A program made the translations under genes and the position numbers. A DNA stretch of 64,000 bases from Dehalococcoidia bacterium (GTDB lineage: Bacteria; Chloroflexota; Dehalococcoidia; UBA2979): the NCBI GenBank assembly GCA_028279505.1, contig JANQNP010000031.1:81413-145412 (forward strand), read 5' to 3'. Of this stretch, positions 25,886 through 35,723 are shown in pieces. How positions within the stretch are numbered: position 1 is the stretch's first letter; every line of letters starts with the position of its first letter. A model generated the notes under the pieces. It was not told the origin of the DNA. It searched no databases and worked only from the letters and a program-made list of their open reading frames with translations.

Positions 25886-26051
25886 GGCGCTCTCCTCGCG
25901 TCGTTCGGGAAGTCTAGCCCCTAGCGGCGGCCTCAGACGAACCGCGGGACCAATGGCGCCCCCGCTTCATCGAGACTGACCCCGCCCGTATCCTGTGGCG
26001 ACCCCAAACGCGGTTCACGCCAACACGGACGCGATTCACGACAGGCAACCG

Positions 26052-27431
26052 ATGACCGAGGCCCCCGGCGACACCCCAGGCGACAACGAGGCCACGCTCG
26101 AGACGATCGTGTCGCTCGCGAAGCGGCGGGGCTTCGTCTTCCCCTCCGCCGAGATCTACGGTGGCTTCGCCGCCTCCTACGACTACGGGCCGCTCGGGGT
26201 GGAGATGCGCCGCCAGATCCGCGATCTCTGGTGGCGGGCGATGGTCCGCGAGCGTGATGACGTCGTCGGCATCGAGGCCTCGATCATCACCAACCCGCAG
26301 GTCTGGCAGGCGTCGGGCCACCTCGATACGTTCCACGACCCGATGGTCGACTGCCTCAATTGCCAGGCGCGGCTGCGCGCCGACCAGATCGAGAACAACA
26401 CCTGCCCGGAGTGCGGCGCGGTGGGCCAGTTCACCGACGAGCGCGAGTTCAACCTCATGCTCAAGACGAACGTCGGCCCCGTCGCGGACGATTCCTCGGT
26501 CGCCTACCTCCGCCCCGAGACCGCACAGGGCATGTTCATCAACTTCGAGAACGTCCAGACCACCACCCGCAAGCGCCTCCCCTTCGGGATCGCGCAGATC
26601 GGTAAGTCGTTCCGAAACGAGATCACCACCAAGCAGTTCATCTTCCGCACCCGTGAGTTCGAGCAGATGGAGATGGAGTTCTTCTGCTACCCCGAGGACT
26701 CGCTGGAGTGGCACACCTATTGGAAGAAGGAACGCCTCCGCTGGTACTACCGCCTCGGCATCCACCCCAGCCGGCTTCGCCTCCGCGATCACACCGAGGA
26801 GGAGCTGTCGCACTACTCGAAGGCGACGGCCGACATCGAGGTCCACTACCGCTGGGGCTGGGGCGAACTCGAGGGCATCGCCCACCGAGGGGACTTCGAC
26901 CTCTCGGCGCACGCCACCGCCTCGGGCAAGACGCTCAGCTACTTCGACCCCGACCGTAACGAGCACATCGTCCCGCACGTCATCGAGCCCGCGGTCGGCG
27001 TCGACCGCATCATGCTCACCCTCCTCTTTGACGCCTACGCCGAGGAGACCCTCGAGAACGGCGAGCAGCGCACGGTCCTCCGCCTCGCCCCCGAGGTCGC
27101 ACCCGCCGAGGTCGCTGTCCTCCCGCTGTCGCGCAACGAGAAGCTCGCCCCGACCGCGCGCCGGGTGAACGACATCGTCGGCCCGCGCTTCCGCAGCCAG
27201 TACGACGATGCCCAGTCGATCGGCCGACGCTACCGTCGCCAGGACGAAATCGGCACCCCGTTAGCCGTCACGGTCGACTTCGACACGATCGACGATGACG
27301 CCGTCACCATCCGCGACCGCGACACGATGGAGCAGATCCGCGTGCCGATCGCCGAACTCCCGGACGCGCTCAACCGCCGCCTCGAGGAGCTCCGCCCGCC
27401 CATCCCGAGCCACGACGAGATCGACGTCTAG
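26052..27431 (+). CDS. glyQS: Glycyl-tRNA synthetase, alpha2 type
   Basis: ATG 26052 is preferred over GTG 25995. The 459-residue class II synthetase charges tRNA-Gly. It begins LETIVSLAKRRGFVFPSAEIYGGFAASYDYGPLG. It has a zinc-like insertion (CLNC...CPEC), motif 2 (GKSFRNEITTKQFIFRTREFEQ), motif 3 (PAVGVDRIMLTLL) and a C-terminal anticodon-binding domain (SRNEKLAPTARRVNDI). A tRNA-Gly gene lies at 50 kb. Confidence 0.95.
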   Translation: MTEAPGDTPGDNEATLETIVSLAKRRGFVFPSAEIYGGFAASYDYGPLGVEMRRQIRDLWWRAMVRERDDVVGIEASIITNPQVWQASGHLDTFHDPMVDCLNCQARLRADQIENNTCPECGAVGQFTDEREFNLMLKTNVGPVADDSSVAYLRPETAQGMFINFENVQTTTRKRLPFGIAQIGKSFRNEITTKQFIFRTREFEQMEMEFFCYPEDSLEWHTYWKKERLRWYYRLGIHPSRLRLRDHTEEELSHYSKATADIEVHYRWGWGELEGIAHRGDFDLSAHATASGKTLSYFDPDRNEHIVPHVIEPAVGVDRIMLTLLFDAYAEETLENGEQRTVLRLAPEVAPAEVAVLPLSRNEKLAPTARRVNDIVGPRFRSQYDDAQSIGRRYRRQDEIGTPLAVTVDFDTIDDDAVTIRDRDTMEQIRVPIAELPDALNRRLEELRPPIPSHDEIDV

Positions 27432-27484
27432 TCGGCGGACACCACTGGCTGAACGGACCGACCAACCCCGCGCGGAGGCGAACC

Positions 27485-28285
27485 TTGACGAGTGAGAGAC
27501 GGCCGAAGCGTCGACTGCTGCACACCTCGGACGTGCACCTGGGTGCGTACGACTACGGCGACGGCTCCGAGGCCCGCGACCAGCTCCACGCGAACTTCAA
27601 CCGGGTGATCGACGTTGCGATCCGCGAGGAGGTCGACTTCGCCCTCATCGCCGGCGACTTCTTCGACAACGCCCGTGTCTGGGACGACACGCTGCACCAC
27701 GCCGCCGCTCAGATTTCGCGCCTCGATGCGCCGGTCGTGATCGCGCCGGGCAACCACGACCACGTCGGCCCTCGGTCGGTCTACGACCGCATCGACTTCG
27801 CCGAGCACGCGCCCAACCTCCGCGTCATGCGCACGCCCGAGGGCGAGACGGTGGCCCTCGAGGACCTCGACGTCGAGATCTGGGCGCGCAGCCACACGGA
27901 GCAACTCCCGGACTTCCAGCCGTTCAACGACCCGCCGCCACGCGGCGACGCCGCCTGGCAGATCGGCGCCGGCCACGGTCACTTCATTCACCCTCGGGCG
28001 CTGCTCCACCACTCGTTCCACATCCGCGAAGACCACCTGATCGAGACCGAGCGCGACTACGTCGCCCTCGGCCACTGGGAGCAGATGACCCGCGTCGCCG
28101 CCGGCGAGCTGACCGTCGCCGCCTACTCCGGCGCCCCCGAGGGCCTCGGCCACGGTTCCGAGGTGGGCGGCCGCGTCCTAATCGTCGACCTCCACGAGGA
28201 CGGTCGCGTCGAACTCCAGGCCCACTCGCTCGGCGACGAGCCTCCGCTCGCGCACGACGAGATCCCGTTCCTCGAGGCGCTCTAA
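27485..28285 (+). CDS. Calcineurin-like metallophosphoesterase, SbcD/Mre11-like
   Basis: TTG 27485 is the start, seven bases after GGAGG. The 266-residue enzyme shows the two-metal motifs: HTSDVHLG, AGDFFDNARVWDD, APGNHDHVG, and a late histidine pair near VALGHWEQ, all in order. It resembles SbcD-type DNA-repair nucleases but lacks the capping C-terminal domain and has no sbcC ATPase gene next to it. A single-strand or repair nuclease role is likely; the substrate is unproven. Confidence 0.83.
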   Translation: MTSERRPKRRLLHTSDVHLGAYDYGDGSEARDQLHANFNRVIDVAIREEVDFALIAGDFFDNARVWDDTLHHAAAQISRLDAPVVIAPGNHDHVGPRSVYDRIDFAEHAPNLRVMRTPEGETVALEDLDVEIWARSHTEQLPDFQPFNDPPPRGDAAWQIGAGHGHFIHPRALLHHSFHIREDHLIETERDYVALGHWEQMTRVAAGELTVAAYSGAPEGLGHGSEVGGRVLIVDLHEDGRVELQAHSLGDEPPLAHDEIPFLEAL

Positions 28286-28334
28286 CCGCCGACTCTCACC
28301 GCCGGGGTGACCGGCACGACCGACGACGGGGCAA

Positions 28335-28359
28335 CGAAAAGGGGACGCTCTCGCGCCCC
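28335..28359 (-). terminator. Rho-independent terminator of the ferredoxin gene
   Basis: Read on the minus strand, GGGGCGC, a GAGA tetraloop and GCG-T-CCCC form a stem with one bulge, followed directly by TTTTCGTT. It lies 32 bases past the ferredoxin stop and also separates the convergent phosphoesterase gene. Confidence 0.8.
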
Positions 28360-28390
28360 CTCATCAAGTCGTTGGTCGAGAGACCGGACG

Positions 28391-28666
28391 CTAGGCAGGC
28401 ACCTTCGCGCGCGCCGCGTCCTTGTCCTGGTACCACAGGACGTTGATCTCCTTGAACGCCTCTTCCTCGTCCGGGACATCGTCTTCGGCGTAGATCGCCG
28501 AGACCGGGCAGGCCGGCTCGCACGCGCCGCAGTCGATGCACTCGTCGGGGTCGATGTACAGCATCTTGTCGACGCCCTCATCGAAGTGAATGCAGTCCAC
28601 GGGACACACGTCCACGCAGGACTGGTCCATCGTGTCAACGCACGGCGAAGTGATCGTGTATGTCAT
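28391..28666 (-). CDS. fdxA: 7Fe-type ferredoxin ([3Fe-4S][4Fe-4S])
   Basis: The 91-residue protein begins MTYTITSPCVDTMDQSCVDV, followed by CPVDC and then the cluster motif CIDCGACEPACP. The Cys spacing C-x7-C-x3-C and CxxCxxCxxxCP is typical of bacterial 7Fe ferredoxins, as is the EDDVPDEEEAF tail. It is an electron carrier, for instance for glutamate-synthase-like or P450/oxidoreductase partners. It has its own terminator. Confidence 0.93.
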   Translation of the reverse strand: MTYTITSPCVDTMDQSCVDVCPVDCIHFDEGVDKMLYIDPDECIDCGACEPACPVSAIYAEDDVPDEEEAFKEINVLWYQDKDAARAKVPA

Positions 28667-28798
28667 CCGGAGCGAGCCCTTTCCGGTGCAATGATTCCGC
28701 TCCCGGCCGCCGCGCCGGGCTTGTTAGTTCGGGCCGAAGTCTACGCAGCGACCCCTATGCACACAAGCAGTACTACCACGAATTCGGCCTGTGTCGCA

Positions 28799-29287
28799 CT
28801 ACCGTTTCCAGACCTGCCACCAGCGTCCGCGACGGGCCTCACGCTCGGCTTCGGCAGCCGCCTGAGCGGCCGCCATCTCCGCCTCCGCCTCGCCGATCAC
28901 GGCATCCAGCCGGCGCCGCAACATGACCGCGTGCTGGACCAGATCCGAGGCCACGGACGGGTCCTCGACGGACTCCGGCCAGAACTCGGCCACCGCCTCG
29001 CTGAACCCCGGCACCACCGACCGCCCCTCGGCGATCCCGTACTGCCGCAGCTCGTTCGACGCACCGAGGAGCGCCTGTCCCAGCCGCTGCACCTGCCACG
29101 GCGCGACATCGAGGGTGATCACCGCGTTGTCCAGCTGCTCCCGGATCGCCGCCTGCACCGGCTCCAGCGACGCCCGGTGCTCCCGTAGCGTCTCCGGATC
29201 GATCTCCGACCCTGGCCGCCCGAGGTGATAGACCACCGCCAGCGAGGCGACCCGCGCGTCGACGTTCTGGAGCTGGATCAGCGGCAT
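28799..29287 (-). CDS. Hypothetical helical protein (162 aa)
   Basis: ATG 29287 follows TAGGAGAAC. The TAG in that SD is the stop of the upstream DUF4145 gene, so the two genes are tightly coupled. The product is helical, with an Ala/Glu-rich coiled-coil-like C-terminus (EAEAEMAAAQAAAEAEREAR) and a WW-rich end (RRGRWWQVWKR). I do not recognise the family. Confidence 0.65.
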   Translation of the reverse strand: MPLIQLQNVDARVASLAVVYHLGRPGSEIDPETLREHRASLEPVQAAIREQLDNAVITLDVAPWQVQRLGQALLGASNELRQYGIAEGRSVVPGFSEAVAEFWPESVEDPSVASDLVQHAVMLRRRLDAVIGEAEAEMAAAQAAAEAEREARRGRWWQVWKR

Positions 29288-29293
29288 GTTCTC

Positions 29294-30019
29294 CTAGGCC
29301 GAGTCGTCTGCCTGAATTGCGCGGTCAAGGCGCTTGGCAGCGGCGACCTCTGTGACAGCGCTCAGCCGATCCTGGCGCTCCTGTCTGGCTACGTACCAGT
29401 CCTGGACGAGTACCTCGAGGAGGGCGATTAGAGCCTCAGCCTCTCCGGTCTCTACGTCTACGATCAGGTTGACGTCGCGTTCCATGTGCGCGCCGATATT
29501 GCCGACGTCTCGAACCGCGTGGATCGACGCCAGTGTCGTTGCGTCGACCTGATCGGAGATCGCTTCGATTTCGTGATACAGGCTCCGCCTCCCGTCGACC
29601 TGCCAGAAGTCACGAATCATCCCCTGAAGGCAACGTCGCGCTAACGTTGCCGCGGCTTTGGCACTTCCTTCAAGGATCTCGCAGGCCTCCACGTAGTCGT
29701 CTCGTATCACCGCTGGAACATAGTCCGGCCAGACCCGAGCTCGAGACGATGGAACCATCCGAGTCGACCGAACTAGTCGGCCAAGGCGTGACGGCGTGGA
29801 GTTGGCCGCAGCGATCGTGTCGTAGAAGTCGACAGTCAACGTGAACTGCTTGCATTCCGGGTTCGGGCACCAGATGAACTGCATGTAGGCGGCGCGACCG
29901 CGCTCCCAGATGTTCGTCGTGGCGACATCACCGCCCCGAAGAACCGCGGCGTGCTCGCAGTGCGGACACTCCCAGGTGAAAGTCTGAACTCTGCCGGCCC
30001 GATCCGGGAGCTGAACCAA
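29294..30019 (-). CDS. DUF4145 protein with N-terminal zinc ribbon
   Basis: TTG 30019 follows AGGAG. The 241-residue product has a zinc ribbon (WECPHCEH ... FIWCPNPECKQ) and then the DUF4145 region: PAVIRDDYVEACEILEGSAK, AATLARRCLQGMIRDFW, and HAVRDVGNIGAHMERDVN. DUF4145 resembles HEPN-type helical domains and is often found in defence or restriction genes. The gene lies 29 bases after uvrA on the same strand and is a touch less GC-rich than its neighbours, which hints at insertion into the uvrA transcription unit. Confidence 0.8.
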   Translation of the reverse strand: MVQLPDRAGRVQTFTWECPHCEHAAVLRGGDVATTNIWERGRAAYMQFIWCPNPECKQFTLTVDFYDTIAAANSTPSRLGRLVRSTRMVPSSRARVWPDYVPAVIRDDYVEACEILEGSAKAAATLARRCLQGMIRDFWQVDGRRSLYHEIEAISDQVDATTLASIHAVRDVGNIGAHMERDVNLIVDVETGEAEALIALLEVLVQDWYVARQERQDRLSAVTEVAAAKRLDRAIQADDSA

Positions 30020-30048
30020 GGCGAGCCACTCCTATCAGCGTCAGGCGG

Positions 30049-33000
30049 CTACGCGCCCGCCTTCGCCTTCCCCCGCGCCTTCGAGGTCGTTCGCTTCTTC
30101 GAGGTCGCGCCGCGCTTCGGCTTCGCCCCGTTCACCGCGACGTCCGCGGCCGCCACCCCGTTCGAGGACGCGCCGGCCTTCGCTTTCGCCTTGCGGCGCC
30201 GCTTCGGCGGCTGCTCTGGGACGTGGTCGTGGACGCCGAGGGCGTCGCGCAGGAACGCGGCGGTCAGCGACTCCTCGGAGGTGGCGATCTGCTCCGGGGT
30301 GCCCTCCGCGACGATCTGGCCGCCGCGGTGGCCGCCGTTCGGGCCGAGGTCGATCACCCAGTCGGCGTTCTTGATCACGTCCAGGTGGTGCTCGATCACC
30401 ACCACGGTGTTTCCGCCATCGACGAGGCGCTGGAGCACCACCAGCAGGTGCTCGGTGTCGCGGAACGACAGCCCGGTGGTCGGCTCATCGAGGATGTAGA
30501 CCGTCCGCCCGGTCGCGCGCTTCGAGAGTTCGGTCGCGAGCTTGATGCGCTGCGCCTCGCCGCCGGAGAGCGTCGTCGCGGGCTGGCCGAGGCGGATGTA
30601 ACCGAGGCCGACGTCCGCCAGCGTCTCCAGCTTGCGGCGCGGGCGGGGGAACGCCTCGAAGAAGTCGAGCGCTTCGGTGACGGTCATATTCAGGACGTCC
30701 GCGATCGTCTTCCCGCGGAACAGGATCTCCAGCGCCTCCCGGTTGTAGCGGGAGCCGTGGCAGACCTCGCACGGGACCGTGACGTCCGGGAGGAACTGCA
30801 TCTCGATCAGGATGTAGCCGTCGCCCTTGCACTCCTCGCAGCGGCCGCCCTTCACATTGAAGGAGAACCGGCCCGGCTTGTACCCACGCGCCCGCGCCTC
30901 CGGCACGTTGGCGAACAGCTCGCGGATCTGGGTGAAGAGCTGCGTGTAGGTGGCCGGGTTGCTCCGAGGCGTGCGGCCGATCGGCGACTGGTCGATGACC
31001 ACGACCTTGTCGAGGTGCTCCAGCCCGTCGATCTTCTTGTGCTTCCCGCCGCGCTCGCGCGCGCCGTTCAGGTCGTGGGCGAGCTGACGCGCGAGGATCT
31101 GGTTCACCAGCGTCGACTTGCCCGAGCCGGAGACGCCGGTCACGGCGACGAAGGTGCCGAGTGGGAACTTCACGTCGAGCTTCTGGAGGTTGTTCTCCTC
31201 GGCACCCTTCACCGTGAGCGACTCGCCGCTCCCGGGGCGGCGCTTCTCGGGCAGCGGGATCAGGCGGCGCCCGGAGAGGTAGTCGCCGGTGAGCGAGTCT
31301 TCGTGGCCCGCGACCTCGTCCGGCGTGCCGACGGCGACGATACTGCCGCCGTGCTCGCCGGCGCCGGGGCCGATGTCGATCAGGTGGTTCGCGGCCCGCA
31401 TCATCGCCTCGTCGTGTTCCACGACGAGCACGGTGTTGCCGAGATCGCGGAGCCTCGTCAGCGTGCCGATCAGCCGCTCGTTGTCGATCGGGTGCAGACC
31501 CACCGAGGGCTCATCGCAGACGTAGAGGACGCCCATCAGGGCGGAGCCGATCTGCGTCGCCAGGCGGATCCGCTGCCCCTCGCCCCCGGACAGCGTCGCC
31601 GCCGACCGGTCGAGCGTCAGGTAATCGAGGCCTACGTCGCGGAGGAACGTCAGCCGCCCGTTGATCTCCTGCAGGATCTGGCGCGCGATCTGCTGCTCGC
31701 GGCCGCTGAGCGGCGTGTTGTCGGACCGGAGGTCCTCCACCCACGTCAGCGCGTCGCCGACCGAGTCGCGCGTCACATCGAGGATCGAGCGCTCGTTCAC
31801 CGTCACGGCGAGCGAATCGGGCTTCAGCCGCGCGCCCTCGCAGGACGGGCAGGGCACCTCGATCATGTAGCGCTCGATGTCGGAGCGCACCCAGTCCGAG
31901 TCGGTCTCCTGGTAGCGCCGCTTCAGGTTCGAGAGCACGCCCTCCCACGACACCTCGTACTCGTGGTCGCGGCCACCTCGGGAGCGGAACTTGACCGCCA
32001 TCTTCTGGTCGCCGGTGCCGTGCAGGAGCGCGCCGAGCTGCTTGGGGGTGAACTCCTCGAGCGGCTGATCCATGCGGAAGCCGAACGTGTCGGCGAGCGC
32101 GCCGAGGCGGCGGCGGTACCAGCTCAGCGTCGTGCTCATCCGCTGATACGGGGCGATTGCGCCCTCGTCGATCGTCAGCTTCCGGTTCGGGATCACCAGC
32201 TCCTCGTCGAGCTCCATCTGGAACCCGAGGCCGGTGCAGGTCGGACACGCGCCGTGCGGGGTGTTGAAGGAGAAGTTCCGAGGCTCGATCTCACCGACCG
32301 AGTAGGGCGGGTGCTCCGTGTTCGAGCACGCGAAGTGCTCGGAGAAGGTCTGCTCGATCGCGACCGTGCCGTCCTCGCCGAGCACCCCGAAGATCATGAT
32401 CCCGTCGCCGAGCTTCAGCGCCTGCTCCACCGAATCGGAGATCCGCTGTCGCGTCGCCTCGATCTCCTCCGCGTCGACCTCGGGGATGATCACGCGGTCA
32501 ACGACGGCGTCGATGTCGTGCCACTTGTTCTTCTCGAGCTTGATCTCGTCGTCGACGTTGACGACCTCGCCGTCGATCCGCAGCCGGATGTACCCGGCCC
32601 GCTTCACGTCCGCGATCACCTGCAGGTGCTCACCGCGGCGGTGACGGATCAGTGGCGACATAACCATCGCCCGCGTGCCGGCCGGCTCCGCGAGGACGGC
32701 GTCGACGATCTGCTGCACGGTCTGACGCCGGATCACCCGCCCGCAGAGCGGGCAGTGCGGCGTCCCCGCGCGCGCGAACAGCAGCCGCAGGTAGTCGTAG
32801 ATCTCTGTCACCGTGGCGACGGTCGACCGAGGGTTCCTCGACACACCCTTCTGATCGATCGAGATCGCGGGGGACAGCCCCTCGATGTAGTCGACGTCCG
32901 GCTTCTCCATCAGCCCCAGGAACTGGCGGGCGTACGCAGACAGTGATTCGACATAACGACGCTGGCCCTCGGCATAGATCGTGTCGAACGCGAGGGAGGA

Positions 33001-33117
33001 CTTGCCGGATCCGGAGACACCCGTGATCACCACGAGCTGGTCGCGTGGGATCTCGACCGTGATGTCCTTGAGGTTGTGCTCGCGAGCACCGGTCACAACG
33101 ATGCGATCAAGGGGCAA
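30049..33117 (-). CDS. uvrA: Excinuclease ABC subunit A
   Basis: TTG 33117 follows GAGGT. The 1022-residue protein is the damage-sensing ATPase of nucleotide excision repair. Two ABC halves carry Walker [10 protein letters not shown] and GVSGSGKST, signatures [13 protein letters not shown] and [13 protein letters not shown], and Walker [11 protein letters not shown] and LDEPTTGLS. Zinc modules [17 protein letters not shown] and CEVCHGS are present. The normal protein ends near EQPPKRRRK; an added tail of about 60 Lys/Ala/Gly residues is unusual and may bind DNA. Confidence 0.97.
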   Translation of the reverse strand: MPLDRIVVTGAREHNLKDITVEIPRDQLVVITGVSGSGKSSLAFDTIYAEGQRRYVESLSAYARQFLGLMEKPDVDYIEGLSPAISIDQKGVSRNPRSTVATVTEIYDYLRLLFARAGTPHCPLCGRVIRRQTVQQIVDAVLAEPAGTRAMVMSPLIRHRRGEHLQVIADVKRAGYIRLRIDGEVVNVDDEIKLEKNKWHDIDAVVDRVIIPEVDAEEIEATRQRISDSVEQALKLGDGIMIFGVLGEDGTVAIEQTFSEHFACSNTEHPPYSVGEIEPRNFSFNTPHGACPTCTGLGFQMELDEELVIPNRKLTIDEGAIAPYQRMSTTLSWYRRRLGALADTFGFRMDQPLEEFTPKQLGALLHGTGDQKMAVKFRSRGGRDHEYEVSWEGVLSNLKRRYQETDSDWVRSDIERYMIEVPCPSCEGARLKPDSLAVTVNERSILDVTRDSVGDALTWVEDLRSDNTPLSGREQQIARQILQEINGRLTFLRDVGLDYLTLDRSAATLSGGEGQRIRLATQIGSALMGVLYVCDEPSVGLHPIDNERLIGTLTRLRDLGNTVLVVEHDEAMMRAANHLIDIGPGAGEHGGSIVAVGTPDEVAGHEDSLTGDYLSGRRLIPLPEKRRPGSGESLTVKGAEENNLQKLDVKFPLGTFVAVTGVSGSGKSTLVNQILARQLAHDLNGARERGGKHKKIDGLEHLDKVVVIDQSPIGRTPRSNPATYTQLFTQIRELFANVPEARARGYKPGRFSFNVKGGRCEECKGDGYILIEMQFLPDVTVPCEVCHGSRYNREALEILFRGKTIADVLNMTVTEALDFFEAFPRPRRKLETLADVGLGYIRLGQPATTLSGGEAQRIKLATELSKRATGRTVYILDEPTTGLSFRDTEHLLVVLQRLVDGGNTVVVIEHHLDVIKNADWVIDLGPNGGHRGGQIVAEGTPEQIATSEESLTAAFLRDALGVHDHVPEQPPKRRRKAKAKAGASSNGVAAADVAVNGAKPKRGATSKKRTTSKARGKAKAGA

Positions 33118-33289
33118 ACAGGACCTCGCAGACGGCGATCAAGACGGCAGATCGCGGGCGAGCCCGGGGAGGGACGTGCCGGCCCGGATCCCCTCGTCGG
33201 GACCCCGAGTCGAATGTACGTTCTAGCGCCGCTCGCACATCGTATCGCCGAGCAAGGAGCGCCTCAACCGAGCCGGAGCATGGTGGACG

Positions 33290-33847
33290 CTATGGAGCTA
33301 GGACGGCCCGCAGCTGCTGCGCGTGATCGCGTAGGTGCACGACGGCGAGCAACAGGGCGCCACGAACATCATTCGAGGGCTCGTGACCCATGGATGCCAG
33401 GTAGCCGAGCTGTCCGTCGTTCATCCCGGCCGCGTGCGTGAGATCCTCGGCATCGAGCTGCGCGTAGACAGCGTCGATGCGCTCCCACTCGCGTGCTGCC
33501 GCTGCGATCGTCTCCGTGGGCCCGGTCAACGCGTTGTACTGCTCGCTCCGAGTCGCGATCTCCTCCTGGCCGGCCGGGGTCGCAGCGAAGGCTTCGCCGC
33601 TGAGCGGCTCGGCGCCCGTCGGCTGCGCGAGCAGCGATGAGATGTGGCGGAACCGCCACCGCTCGCCGATCAACGCGTGACCGGCCGCCATGTGCGGCGG
33701 CCACGGCTCGTCGTCGCCATCCTCAGGCTCGAGGATCTTGTCCTCCCACCGCCCCTCGGCGAGCTGCACCGCTGCCTCGAACTCCTCGCGAGCCGCGACG
33801 AAGGCGGCGTGCAGCGTCGCGATCGAACTGTCGTCGATTCGATCCAT
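33290..33847 (-). CDS. DinB-like four-helix protein
   Basis: The 185-residue product is helical. Histidines sit where DinB-superfamily metal ligands occur: HMAAGHALIGERWRFRHI and VVHLRDHAQQLRAVL at the end. DinB-like enzymes are metal-dependent thiol transferases or hydrolases. The start lies seven bases after the stop of the gene before it, so they are cotranscribed. The assignment is by pattern only. Confidence 0.55.
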   Translation of the reverse strand: MDRIDDSSIATLHAAFVAAREEFEAAVQLAEGRWEDKILEPEDGDDEPWPPHMAAGHALIGERWRFRHISSLLAQPTGAEPLSGEAFAATPAGQEEIATRSEQYNALTGPTETIAAAAREWERIDAVYAQLDAEDLTHAAGMNDGQLGYLASMGHEPSNDVRGALLLAVVHLRDHAQQLRAVLAP

Positions 33848-33853
33848 CGAGGT

Positions 33854-34465
33854 CTACGACCGTCCCTCGGGCGATTCGCCGTCTGGCGGCGTCTCCCCGG
33901 ACGGCGGATCGTCCGAGGTGTCTCGATCGCCCTCCGCGGTTGGCGGTTGGTCGTCCCCGCCCTCGAACAGCTCCTCGAGCGGCCCAAGGTCCTCGAGGGT
34001 TGGCAGGTCGTCTGGCTCCGACGGCGCTTCGCTGCTGGTGCCGAACAACGATTCGAGGGCGCTCGGATCGCCGCCCATCGATTCGAGCTGCTTGCGGATC
34101 TGCTCCTGCGCCTCGCGCAGCTGCTCCTCGGTCACGCCCATCGAGGTGAGAGTCGACCGCATCAGCTGCTGGACCTCGGCGGTATCGCCGCGGATCAGCG
34201 CGTCGGCGAGCTCGAGCTGCGTCTCGATCGCCTTGAACCGCTCCCGGCGCTCGTAGTCGTTCTCGGTCGACAGGATCGTTGACATCAACCGGGTGAACAG
34301 GTTCGTCGTGCGCGCGATCCGCACCCGATCGTCGGGATCGGCGGGGAACTCCCCGGTCACCTCTACTTCGAGGCCCGTTTCGCTGTCCGCCGCGTGGTAC
34401 TGCTGAGGCAAGATCCGCCGCCGTTTCGCTCTGGGTTCGATGGTAGCCGATGGCCTCTGGCGCAT
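33854..34465 (-). CDS. Hypothetical acidic C-tail protein
   Basis: Start is uncertain: ATG 34465 (MRQRPSATIEP) or a TTG near 34410 are possible; further upstream the frame overlaps the divergent GNAT gene. The central part is helical and conserved-looking (NLFTRLMSTILSTENDYERRERFKAIETQLELADAL would be its core, spanning about residues 55-95). The last 70 residues are Pro/Glu/Asp/Ser-rich and probably disordered. No family recognised. Confidence 0.55.
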   Translation of the reverse strand: MRQRPSATIEPRAKRRRILPQQYHAADSETGLEVEVTGEFPADPDDRVRIARTTNLFTRLMSTILSTENDYERRERFKAIETQLELADALIRGDTAEVQQLMRSTLTSMGVTEEQLREAQEQIRKQLESMGGDPSALESLFGTSSEAPSEPDDLPTLEDLGPLEELFEGGDDQPPTAEGDRDTSDDPPSGETPPDGESPEGRS

Positions 34466-34514
34466 TCCGTCGGGGCTTCGGGCATCATCCCGCTCATCGG
34501 CCACGGGAGGCGAT

Positions 34515-35555
34515 GTGAGTTCCGACCGACTCCCCGAGTGGACGCAGCCGACCGTCGACGACGCGCCGGGGATCCTGCGCCTGTTCGAGCGCGCCTTCGG
34601 CGAGTGGCCGCGCGTCCCGCTCGACGGCACAGCGTTGGCTCACCTCGAGTGGAAGATGTCGCCGCCGGAGCCGCTGGCTCCGAGGCACAGCATCGGCACG
34701 CTCGACGGTGAGATCGTCGCGGCGGATCTGCGCTGGATGGCCGAGATCCACGTGGGCGCTGAGGTGTTGCTCGCCAACGGCGGAGCGGAGATCGCGGTCG
34801 ATCCGCGGTATCAGGGGCGCGGGTTTAGTCGAGCCCTCCGCGAGTCCCCAATACGGCGCAATCAGCCGGGCGTCCTATCGATCTCGACTCCGAACGACGC
34901 ACGTGCCGATCGCTACCTCCCGGACCCGGAGGGCGTCCGAGCGCTGCCTCGGTGGGTGCTCCCACTCGGGTTCCGAGGCTCGCTCGGAGTGCTGCGGTCG
35001 GGCGGTCTCGCCGCGACCCTCCGTCGACTCCGCCGGCGTTCAACCGACGGCTCGCGGTACCGCATCGAGGTCGTCGAGCGCTTCGATGACCGGTTCGACG
35101 CGCTCTGGGAGCGCGCCCGCCCGGCGTTCGATCTGGCGAAAGTGCGCCGATCGTCGTACCTGAACTGGCGCTACGCCGACCCGCGTTCCGGCCGAACGCT
35201 GCTCATCGCGGCCTGGGTGGGGGATGAGTTAGCCGGGTACGCCGTCTTTCGGGCGGCCGAACCGGGCGCCGACCTCCTCGATCTGGTCGTCGACCCCGCG
35301 GAGCGGCAGGCGGCGGTCGCGCTCCTCGATGGCGGCGGAGCCCGCCTGAGGGAGCGCGGCACGCGCTCCGTGAGCGCGGCGTGGCCGTCCGGCCACCCGG
35401 ACGAGCCCGCGCTGGCCGCCGCCGGGTTCGTGCAAGCGGGTCCCGCCCTCGTCGTGCGGGTCTCGCGGCCGGAGGGCCGCGAGACCGACCTCCGCGAGGT
35501 GGTTCAGCCGCGTGCCCGCTGGCACGTCACGCTGGGCGACTTCGAGTTCGCCTGA
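34515..35555 (+). CDS. GNAT-family N-acetyltransferase
   Basis: GTG 34515 follows GGGAGG. The 346-residue protein has the acetyl-CoA-binding motif VDPRYQGRGFSRALRE after LLANGGAEIA. It has a second, less clear GNAT-like half ending with LDGGGARLRERGTRSVSAAW. This two-lobed Eis-like or mycothiol-synthase-like size is common in Actinobacteria and Chloroflexota. The substrate is unknown. It is divergent from the minus-strand hypothetical gene. Confidence 0.8.
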   Translation: MSSDRLPEWTQPTVDDAPGILRLFERAFGEWPRVPLDGTALAHLEWKMSPPEPLAPRHSIGTLDGEIVAADLRWMAEIHVGAEVLLANGGAEIAVDPRYQGRGFSRALRESPIRRNQPGVLSISTPNDARADRYLPDPEGVRALPRWVLPLGFRGSLGVLRSGGLAATLRRLRRRSTDGSRYRIEVVERFDDRFDALWERARPAFDLAKVRRSSYLNWRYADPRSGRTLLIAAWVGDELAGYAVFRAAEPGADLLDLVVDPAERQAAVALLDGGGARLRERGTRSVSAAWPSGHPDEPALAAAGFVQAGPALVVRVSRPEGRETDLREVVQPRARWHVTLGDFEFA

Positions 35556-35723
35556 TCGATCCTGCGGCGCGCTGGCGGGATGCCCACCTCAGGCTCCCCG
35601 AGCTTGCATCCCACTGACGATGTCGACCCGTACGAGGGCGGCTGAGGGATCACCCCATGCCCCGTGGCCCGCGCTGGCCCGAATGCTTGGACAGGTCAAG
35701 AGACAGAACAGATGGAGCGCGCA

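Noticed and set aside
28799..30019. DUF4145 + hypothetical as a defence system
   Set aside because: No nuclease, toxin active site or ATPase is visible; reported only as a second-look item.
30223..32946. 907-residue open frame on the plus strand
   Set aside because: It lies antisense to uvrA, is low-complexity Arg/Ala/Val-rich and has no SD; it is a GC-driven shadow frame.
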